DNA from: Telopea speciosissima
Lineage: Eukaryota > Streptophyta > Magnoliopsida > Proteales > Proteaceae
Assembly: GCF_018873765.1 (NCBI RefSeq)
Contig: NC_057926.1
Coordinates: 49,901,043-49,965,042 of the forward strand
DNA: 64,000 nucleotides
Direction of reading: 5' to 3'
Shown: one piece after another, positions 36,371 through 47,400 of the stretch
How positions within the stretch are numbered: position 1 is the first letter of the stretch
How the letters are laid out: every line of letters starts with the position of its first letter
The notes under the pieces: model-generated
What the model was told of the DNA's origin: nothing
Databases searched by the model: none
What the model saw: only the letters and a program-made list of their open reading frames with translations
Translations under genes and position numbers: made by a program

Positions 36371-37987
36371 CGTACCAGTTCCCAGAATATATTGGTATTT
36401 CTGCCTTGTATTTTCAAAAGTCTTTTCCATTTGTGATTAGTGAAGCAACGAATCCACAAATCAAAATCAGATTGAACCATGTCTGATGATGAGTCTGGTA
36501 TTTAAAACTATGGTGGCCAAGACTTGACAGTCAAGGAAATTTGTGAATGGGTTTCTTAAAACCTCCAAAGAATAGAAAAGTAGTTAGTAGTAATAAAATG
36601 ATAAGGTTTTTTTATTTTTTTTGAGTGAATAGAAACTTTTATTAAAGAAAGGAAGGAAGAGGAAGATGGATGCGTCAAGTGGTAGTTGAGATTGCAGAAA
36701 CAAATTAACTAAAGCTCAGATTCTAAAGCACTCGTTTTCTTCCAACAAATATGACATTAAACAAAGTAGAACTCTCAAAGAAGATTCAAATAGCTGACCC
36801 TAAAGTAGTGGAAGACTTGGCAATTTCTTCCTTTCTGTGAATTGTGAATGACAATCATATCACTCCCTCTCTCTCTCTCTCTCTCTCTCAATGAATTCCT
36901 AGCAGATATACACTAAGTTCCTAATTCACATTCAATTAGGTTATTCACCCTCCAAATTTGATTTGATATCTAATGGATATTTTACTTGCATTTCTAAATC
37001 GAAGTACCCAATCAATTTTGTATAATATTATATATAAATGGTATATAGCTGATTATCTTGTATTCGGTCATTTGCATTAGTGGGTTGATTTTGAAGGGTC
37101 ATCAGGGCTATATGGGTACTTTGGTTAAATTCCTATAGAGAGTTTCGCTATAAATTTGTACCAAGGGCTATTGATCTACAATGCAATCTGAGAGAAGTGT
37201 GAGGACAAACAGCTAAAAACCCTATTATTCATTGATAAAGAAACAAATTTCATCTCACCATGGACGTAAATCTTTGTATGCACTATGTAATTGTTTGTTT
37301 GTGAATTCTATTTTTTTCTACATCGTTATAGGTTTCATTTTTTACGATTAATCCTATATTTCTCTTCTTTTTTTTAGTATTTCTTCATATGATCCACTAT
37401 CAAAAACGAAAAAACAGTATGCATCAAAACCTCCATCACATAATTATTCACTTACCTTTTTTGTGTGGGCATATATCAACTTTAATATGAGAGATGAAGC
37501 TAATGACATAAAGAGAACTCTTAAAAGTCAAGCTTTCACACTCTCACAAGACAAAAGTTCCCATGAGAAACAGTCAGAGAGTAGTACTAATGGATTAGAC
37601 ATTTTTCTTTTTAATTTAAAAAAGAGAACATAACCCACATATATAGTGCACCATTAAAACTGATTCCCTTCTTTCTTCTCTTTTTCTTCTTCTTTCTCAG
37701 CATCCACATGGAATAGTATCTCAGTTCAGAATAAAGTGCAGCAGCTTCAGCCACTTACAAAAACCCTAAAAGAGATGTATGTTCAATACAGCTTAAGACT
37801 TACATGCTTGGGATTATAAGTAAGATATGGCTTTTTCTTTCCTCCTTCCAACTCAACACCTCTATAGCAGACCTTTGTGTTTGTGACCATATATGTATAT
37901 ATCTATATTTTCCCTTTATGTCACCCATGAAGAAACTGGATTCAATTAAGGGATACCCACTTAAAAGAATGACAAGTCTTTAGCATT
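36371..37987. other. Region downstream of KAN1, with an LTR fossil
   Basis: It contains the likely KAN1 3' UTR (near 37700-37987), a (CT)n run at 36867-36889, and at about 37052-37349 a plus-oriented copy of the Copia-type LTR family also found at 38.5, 42.7 and 59-60 kb. That copy holds the unoccupied version of the hAT target site at 37180-37187. Confidence 0.55.
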
Positions 37988-40900
37988 TCAATCATGTTCT
38001 TCACTGTGCCAACCAGGTCTTCCTAAGGTGAATTCCAAGCTAGGATTCTTGATACCCAAATGGGACCCAGGGAAGCTTTTTGATCTGCTGAAATTGCTCT
38101 CCTGTGATGATGGAAGACATATTGTTATCTAAAATCTTCAAGTAGAAATGTTCACATAAAGGAGTGAATTCTGAAAGTATATGGCATTACTGGATAGAGA
38201 TCATTACCTCAACTTGGTGCCCAGGTCTTTGTTGGGACAAGAAGGTTGAAGGTCTATGCCAATCCATGTCACTTGTGTTATTTTGCAGAGGCAATCCTCT
38301 ACCACTGAAAATTATTCATAAAACATAAAAAGTTAGTTTGAACCCAAGAAGTTGTATATATAGAAGAGGAAAAGAAAAAGGGGGGAAACACTAGAAGTTG
38401 AACCTTGAAACAGCCTAAATGTGAAGTATGTTTCTTAAAAGTTTTATGGTGTATTTGTTGAAAAACGAAACCTAACACGATGCAAAAAAGAATGGAAATC
38501 ACAAACAACAATCACACAATGAACACAAGGATTTATGTGGTTCGGTATGATTGCTTACGTCCCCAGTGAGATGAGATCTGTTTCACTATCAATGGAGAAT
38601 AGGGTTACAGCCTCTCGTCCTCACACCTCTCTTAGATTGCATTACGGAGAAAGAAGCCTTGCTATATACTTATAGTGAAACCCTATACAAGAATTTACCA
38701 AAATACCCAAACCAAGCGATGGCTTCTTAATGGCCATTCAGAATCAACCCACAAACCCAGCAACGGAATACAAGACATCGTACCCCCAATAGTATTGACA
38801 GTTAAGGATAAGTACACCTACTCTTTCATGACTGAACAAAAGATGTATGAAGCAAAAACAAAGATGGCATTTAAAAAGGTAAGTTTTTAGATAGGCTATA
38901 TTAGGAATACTAATAATGAAAGATGTCAATTTCAGTGATTAGATGATCAAACTCAAATCTGACCATAATCTTCATAAGTATCATCTAAGGCTACATTAGC
39001 TTAAATAAAGGTATAATTATCTTGAACTACATTAGCTTCTATCTTCAGACCAGCACTGCATCATGCTAGTGTATTACTCCCACTTTAAAGTTTGATTCTG
39101 TTGGTGGTATATGTAGAGAGATCAATCTAGTCTACACTATGGCTAAACCCATTTGATTTCCATAATTTCTTAAAGTAGGATGTAAATTTTATTATGATGT
39201 TATTTGATCAACCTTAATAAGCTGTAGCTCTTAATAGATGAGCCAGAGTGATAATCTTCTTTAAGGAAATTAGATGATATAAATAAATAGGCTTATCTCA
39301 GTTATTATACTAATCCTATTCATTTCTTTAATTAATAATTATTAATAACTAAATAGTGAAATTACTGATCCAGGACACTAAAATTATATATTGCATTGTT
39401 GTTTATCAGATGTCTGATTCATTTTTAAAACTGAGAAAATGAAGGAAAAAGGCAACCCTAGGGGTAGTGCTTGGGAGAAAGGGAGGGATTTGTTTGTGAA
39501 GGGATAGTTGAAGGAAAAGGACTTGTTCAGATTCTTCTTTGAAATATGGTAACATATACACTTATCCTATTGGATAAATATTAGTATATCTTGAAAGAGT
39601 GAAAATGATGTTGTAACCTTACTTTTTGCCCTTTTAGTACAACATTTTTTTTTTTCAAATGAGGGTTGATCCTGTCATTTAACATGTGTAATAGAAAAAT
39701 CTTCAAGATAATGATACATTCTTTACCTTAATAAGTTTGTAACCATACATTCTTTACCCTAATAAGTTGACTTGTCAATTACTTGAAGGGGCTAAGGATG
39801 TAAAGTTACTAACAATGTGTTAGGTACTTGATAAATACACCAAAAGCTACAGAGCTGACGGAACATGTTAAATCAAGCCCTTTAACCTATCACATACTAG
39901 GCTTGTCCAATCTAGCGGCCATACACTAGAGTGGGCCCCATTAGGCATATAACAGACTACCACGCTTCTGCAGCCGTTGTCCTTAGCGGCTCTCACTCTA
40001 GGCAACTTTTACTCTGGCGGTAGGTAGCCCTTTCCAAGCAACTCCACTCTGCTCCAGGATTTTGCCTGATGTTTCTTGACGGCTTTCACTCTACTCCAAG
40101 TAGCCCTTTTCGAGACTCGAACCCGAGACGTGGTGCCCAGCTCTGATACCAAATGTTAGATACTTGACCGATATGCCAAGCGCTCTAGAGCTGATGGAAC
40201 ACGTTAAATCAAGCTCTTTAACCTATCCCATACTAGGCTGGCCCAATCTAACGACAATACACTAGAGTGGGCCCCATTAGGCACATAACATCATTCTTCC
40301 TCCAACTCCGGCTCAGATGTTCCCTTTCCTCTCTCTCTCCCTCAATCACCCTCCCCTACTAGTTCCGACTATGGCTCCCTTTCTTCCTCCACTTTTTTTT
40401 TTTTTTGGTAAAAGCAAATTTTATTGCAAAGAAGGGCAAGAGGAACACAAGGCAACCTAATTACAAGCTTTAAGGAGCCAAGGAGTGGAAAAAGGCCAAT
40501 CTGTCTTATTTACCAGCGACAGGGCCTTCCTGGCTAGAGAGTCCGTGACTGAATTCGCTTCTCTAGAGATTACAAAGAAATTACAAGACTTAAAACTTGT
40601 TGAGAGCACCCGGATATCTTCAATCACACCCACAGCACCAGTAGGGTGGGGGAAGGAATGGGTCATTTAAAAATCTTATAAGATTGGCATTATCGGACTC
40701 CTTTCTCCCTCTCCTTGCTCTAGCTTGCATCTTCCTCCCTCTCTTGCCCACCGCAGCATTGTTCTGCCTGGACCCCTCCCCTACCCAGAATCATCGATGT
40801 TGTAATTCAATCATCTTCTGATACATCAAAAATCAGAATGCATATAATGGGTAGGGCTACCCATCATTTCTCATGGCCTCCAATGGCACTCAAGCATCCA

Positions 40901-41441
40901 AAATGAAATGGGCACTCAACATTAATTGTGCTTCAAACTCAAACCATTAGTTATCGAGAGCGAGACCTTCCTCAACTACTGTAACAACACTATTACGGTA
41001 AGGGATCCTATGATATTGAGTTGAGCTTATTTTTTCAAGAACTGTCTAGCAATGGCACAAACAACTAACTAGTTCAGATCGTATGTGATGGATAGGAACG
41101 TACAACACCAACAGCAATTTCATCAGCTAGTGAAGGTGGGAACGCTATGGGCTCCTTGATGAAGTAGATGATATATTGGATCTTTTACTATCTCCATTGG
41201 TGGTTGACCGCAAGATTCCAGAGATTGGTCGATGGAGTTGCAGAGGAATCAGCTGTTAGAGGACGAAAATGTTTCAAAAAAAAACAAAAGGACCAAAGGA
41301 AATATTTCCTAAGTACAGGAGACGGGAGTTGGAGGGGGGAGGGGGAGCAAGATGTCGTGGGCAGTGGAGGGAGGGAGATACCGAAGCGGGGAGAGGGAGA
41401 GGGGGGGAGCCAGATCTTGAGGCAGAGAGAAAGGTTGATCG

Positions 41442-41475
<34 letters not shown>

Positions 41476-44400
41476 CCCTATTTTCTCTTTTGCTCTAAAT
41501 TTTCTTCTTTGCTTTTAGCCTTGTCATCAACCTTATTATTGATGCAATTATGGACCATGGTAATAACTAAGACACCAATTAGTGTATCTCACATAAACTT
41601 TACGGTATGTAATAAATTAAGGGTAAATTACACATCAACCCCTGGTTTTCAAACGAAACTCAGATCACCCCCTGGTTTTTGAAAAAACTCAAATCGATCA
41701 CCTCCTCTACAGTAACGGTGTTAGTCTATTGTTAGTTATTGGTGTGACAGGACTATTTTATTTACCCTTGTACTAGAATATTAGAATTAAATTTACAATA
41801 CTACCCTTCCTTCATCTTCAACATTGGTCAAGGGTAGTTTAGGGATTTAAATTTATTTAACTGGCTGACATCATCACTTAGCAGCATAAAACTAACGGTA
41901 GGGACTAATTTGTCATATTGGGGTCTAGATCAAGGGGTGATTTGAGTTTTTTCAAAAACCAAGGGGTGATCTGAGTTTCGTTTGAAAACCAAGGGATGAT
42001 GTATAATTTATCAAATTAATTTAAATAACATTTAGAGTTTACATGTCAAACATCACACTTCGAGAGCACAAAGATTTTAATGCAGAATCCTTTTGTATAT
42101 ATACTTTGAAATGAGAAACATTGTTTAGTTTAAAATCTAAAAAATAGCATGTCTAGTAATATGATCTAGTGAAAAATTTATTAGTCTTTGCTTTATGACA
42201 ATTTGTAATTGTCTACATACCAAATAGATTACAAAAAAATAGAAGACAAAATAATAATAATAATAATAAAACAATGGTGAAGGTGAGGGGTATTATATTT
42301 GATATGAAATGAAAGTACAGATCTTAATTATCTCCTATCCTAAAATGTGTATTAGAAAAGCCGTAGGTAAAATATTTTATGAGGAACATGGAACCTATTG
42401 AATCAGTACACTTTAAATTGTAATTAGTTGGGAACTTATTGTATGAGTTTCATTACCTAGTGTCACTCCAAACAAATCTTTTAATGCATTCTCTTACAGA
42501 TCATGAAACTCCTGCAATTGTATAGGTCCCCCCCCCCCTCCCTTATTCCTCTCATAAATTCAATACCAATTTTCTGTGTTTATAAAATTCTCTCCCTTTG
42601 TTTATGGAGAAATGTTTTACTATGTTTTAAGTGTGGAGCAGCTTTCTAATGTTTTCAATATTTAGGTAAAATTATCACTAACTTTGTTGGGGTACGATGT
42701 CTTATATTCCGTCGCTTACATTAGTGGGTTGATTCCAAAGGGCCGTTAAAAGGATTTAGGAGCCAAAGGTCCCAAGGCCTCGAGGGCTATATGTGTATTT
42801 CGATAAAATTCACGTATAGGGTTTCACTATATATTAGTTAACGAGGGTTTCTTTCTCTACAATGCAATTAGGGTTGTAACAGGGTCGGGTTGGGCCAGGC
42901 CTTTTAAAATCCTAGTCCAACCCCGAGTCCCTTTAGTTGGTCTCATGCCCGACTTGGCCCTAACTCAGGACCAGGACAATCCAACCTTGACCCGCCCTCA
43001 GGGTCGGGCCGGGTTGACCCTAATTGGCCCTCACCATGGGGGGAAGGGAGATGCATGGGCTGGCCAGGCTTGAAGGAAGTAGAAGAAGAACAACAACAAC
43101 AACAAAAAGAAGAAAGAACAAGAAGCAAAAGACAAGGTCGGGTTGGGTCGGGTCGGGTCGGGTCGGGCTCAGCTCGAGGCCTTGACTCAAGGCCAAAAAT
43201 TCATTACCCTGACCCGCCCTCAGGGCCAAAGTATCTCAACCCAGGCCCTGTTCAGGCTAAGGGTGGACCAAGGTGGGCTCGGGCCGTCAGGGCCAAACTT
43301 GTACCCCTAAATGCAATCTGAGAGAGATGTGAGGATGAGCGACTATAAGTCTATAACCCTATTCTCCATTGATAGTGAAGCAGATCTCATTTCACCATGG
43401 ACGTAGGCAATCTTGTCGAACCACATAAATCCTTGTATTTGATTGTGAAATTGTTGTTTGCAATTTCCATTCTTTTCTGCATCGATTTAGATTCTTTTTT
43501 TTTTTTCTTTATAACTTGACGTATAGATGTGTAGATTGACTCCTGCAAAGGTAGACTATTGCAAGTTAAGCACTCCACTCGATTTTGAACCGCTTCTGAA
43601 CGTCTGGCATGGCCAGAACCGGTGCTTCCCCTACTCTCGTCAACTTCCAAGCCTCTCAACACCCTGTTTTGTTTAATGAGAAAAAGCGATCAAAGGAGTG
43701 TGTTCGGAGAATGAGCCTCGGGGATTGAGTATCAATTATCGGTTTCACTGCTCCATGGAGGTGGGCAGCAGACCCACCATAATCTCCTGTTATTCCTTGG
43801 GTTGTTGGATCAGCACTGGCCCAATTGAAGCTATTATTGCATTGAAGGGTATGTTAGGTGCATCTCAAACAAGAAGATCCAATTCCCCGGCTGTTTTATT
43901 TCAGCCAACCCAATTGACTGTTTCAATTCAACGGCCATTAATTCCATTTACTTGCCAAGTGGTTACACAATTCAACGCCCATCAAGTCTTCTCCTCATTT
44001 CATGCAACTCAACTCGGGAATAAAGGAGTTCAGTTTCATGCAGCTACATTTTCTCCTTATCTTTCGTCAATTATGGCTTTTAAAGCTACTCAAATATCTA
44101 TTAATAGTCCTCATCAAGAGGCTATTGATAATTCTTATCACTCTCCCATAATGGTCAGTGGTTACAACTCTACTCTTTCTATAACTCCGCATGACCATGA
44201 AGAGTCTACTTTGGAAGCGCAACTAACCGTTGGATCTTCTAACCTCAATTCTCCCCATCTTCATAGGTCGAAGGATGGAGCGAACACTGGCCAAGTTCCT
44301 AGTGTCGAAAGCAGAGTCAGGATGGAAGGCCGAAAAATCTCTAAGCCATATCCACTTGCTAGTTCGGTAGAAGTGACATGTATGTAGTTGGAAACTCTGA

Positions 44401-47400
44401 AACCAAACAAGATGTCACGTTTAGGGATTTGTCTGTCACACCTCCACTGGTGATTTCTCTAGAAAATCCATTGGTTTTGTCCATCCCATAGTTAGGAAGA
44501 CCCTGTCATTGGCATATAAGACAGTATGGATCGTCATACTCCATTCCTTGGTTTCTGGTACTGTGTATCCAAACCTTGTGTATCGGCCGTTTATCTGAAT
44601 GAATTTACCAAAATAAAAGGGTAGACTATTGCAGAAAGGAATTAAAAGGATTAAAGACCTCGTTTATATTAACCATCATAAAAGCAGTAGCACGAATTGT
44701 TGGACAGTTCCAAAGTCTTGTTATGAGAATAAATCCAAATAAAAACAAGAAGACATAATCTCTTACCTTTGTTGCACACTCCTACTCATATTAACTAAGA
44801 ATAGAATAGACAAAGGAGGTACAATCTATCCAGCATCAATCCCCTTCCAGAAGGCCCAATGCAAAAATATACTATCCCCCTCCCTCCCCTCACCTCCCAA
44901 AGTAAGGCAAACATCCCTCCTTAAAAAATTCTTAGAAGCAGAGATACCCAATTTCACAAGTATAATACAAGGAGGTAGTCTTAACAAGGATATGTTTTAT
45001 GATAGATTTGGAATGCTCACCCTTCTTGAACCAAGAAAAGAAAGTTTTTCAACAATGAAAATTTGTAGGAGAAGATGAAAAGGAGCCAGCCTTAACATAG
45101 ATGTGTTTAATGGTAGATTTGAATTAATGCTCAAATCTGGAAAAGAGCAGTGATGGGTTGCCAAAAGACCTTTTATGGATGTCTGAATTTATAAGAAAGG
45201 GCACCAAAAGAGGAAGAATCAAATAGGAATAGTAATCCATTATATGCCCTATATTCGGATTCTGTTCCACTTAGGAAGAGAATACAATCAAAATTAGATC
45301 ACAACCATGAAACAAAACTCCTCTTTTTTCCTTTTTTCTTTCCCAAAATTCAAAAGTTAATGTATCTTTGGAATGACCCATCCTATGTCTGTCTTTCTTT
45401 TATTAAAGTGTTTAGATGTTAGGAATTTCATTCTTGCGGTATGGAAGATTGGAGTGTTAATCACTATTATGTGCCACTAATTTTTTAATTTAGTGAAGAA
45501 GAACAAACATAGGATTTATAGGCTGATACACTTGAAGTAATCCATATTCTTACATGATATCAAGGGAAAAGTAAAAAATAGAAGGGAAAAAAGGAGATTA
45601 ATGTCAGCATATTCATAACAATTTGGTTGCTTAAAAGAAGCTATTTGTTAGTGGTGAAGCTTGACCTCAGTTTTAATCTAGAAAGTACTGTTGATTCTTC
45701 GGCTGGTTGTTTCGTCCTCGAAACGTACATTAAAGTCCAAAAAGTGCTTGTCGAGATATTCGATTTGATATATTATTCGTCTTATGTTGGTTTGGAATCT
45801 GGACTAGACTAGATAGGCTTCTGGGCGCAGTTTTGTACTTTTATGGGTTAGAGTTTTCTCTATCTTGTAACTATATATAATTGTTATCTCTTTGAGAGAT
45901 GTGAGGGTGTGAGAGAGGTTTTGTATTTTCTTCATAGAAATAGTGGATCTGGATCGATCACACTGTCGTGGATGTAGCCAACCTTCTTGGGGGTGAACCT
46001 CGTAAATATCTGTCTTGTGTGTGTGAGCTTTCTCTTTCTCTTCTTCTTTTGCAAATCCCCATTCTACTGCATTGTTATTTCCTAACATTATTTTATATTG
46101 TTTGTCATCTAGTATGATTGTTTGATCTTCCAATAGTTCAAATACAGTCTTTATTACTTTAACCTTTTCCTTGTCATTTCATGATTTCCTATTAAAATCA
46201 CCTATTGAGAGCTTTGCATCCACTATGATTGATTTGTCTCATTCTACTCAAGAAGAAATGTAAAATAATAAAATGTGATAACTAATCTAAACCATTATAG
46301 CTAAAAGAAGGTAGTTCTCATAGAATTTAAAAAAAAGAAAAAGAAAGTAGAATCATATATAAATCTCAATGCAGCTTCTAATGTCTTCCATGTTACCAAA
46401 AAGCAAATCATTCTAACAAAGATCATAAAGAGTATCCCATTTGGTAATACACAAAGATTTGATATATTTTTTTAATATTGTCATTTTTTTTATAAAATAT
46501 TATGGTATCGAGGGATTTTCTTACTTTGTAAAATGCACTTCAATAGTCAACAATATCACAATCAAATCCCACATTAATATAATATATGAAATTCACCAAA
46601 TTTTTTAATTTATACAAAATAGAATTCAAGCTCCCACTAGAAAATAATAATAATAATAATAATAATAATTTTAAAAGGGAGTGGGTCTTCTTGGTCATAT
46701 AGGAGGAAGATAAAAGTGTTACAGTGGTTGCTTTCTCTCTTTCTTTCAGAACAATGGAAGCTAAATATTGCATCTCTTTAGAAAATTGCAAAAAGAAAAA
46801 TCATTAAAGAGAAACAGAAAATAAAAAAGCAAAGGCTGACAAAAAGAGCTCTTTTAGTTTTTTAACTGTGGAGGGACGTGGGTTTTGCATTTTCTAAGCT
46901 AAGCATATCCATGCAAAAAGTTAAAAAAGAAAGAAGCTTTAATCAATCTATCTAAACGTGAAAGTGTACGTGCACATAGAGTTCTTCACAAAGAGAGAAA
47001 AAAAAAAGAAAGAGTTACCTTGAAGAGTTACTCCACAAAGTAGTAGTAGTAGTAGTAGAAGGGTAATCTGAGTCTCTATGTATAGATCCATCTGATGTTC
47101 CTCTTTGATCAATTAACCTTTGTAATCTAAGATCTCCGGCTGCCGCCGCTGATCCCGCCGATCCAATATCTTCATCTCCTGACCCATCTGATTGTCCTTC
47201 AAGAAAAGACCCCAATTAGAAATGGAAAATTCCTGTAAATAAGCTCACAAGAGAGAGAGAGAAGAGAGTGGTTCATCTGAATATAATAATAGTATATAGA
47301 TTTGTGTATCTATATGTATATATATACGTATATTCGTACACTAGCTGGATTTGTGGGTTTTGTGAGAGATAGAGAGAATAGGGGATGAGACAGAAGTTGC

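Noticed and set aside
47015-47215. Thr-rich frame near 47 kb as an independent gene
   Set aside because: It is exon 4 of the KAN1-type gene, with matching splice sites and phase.
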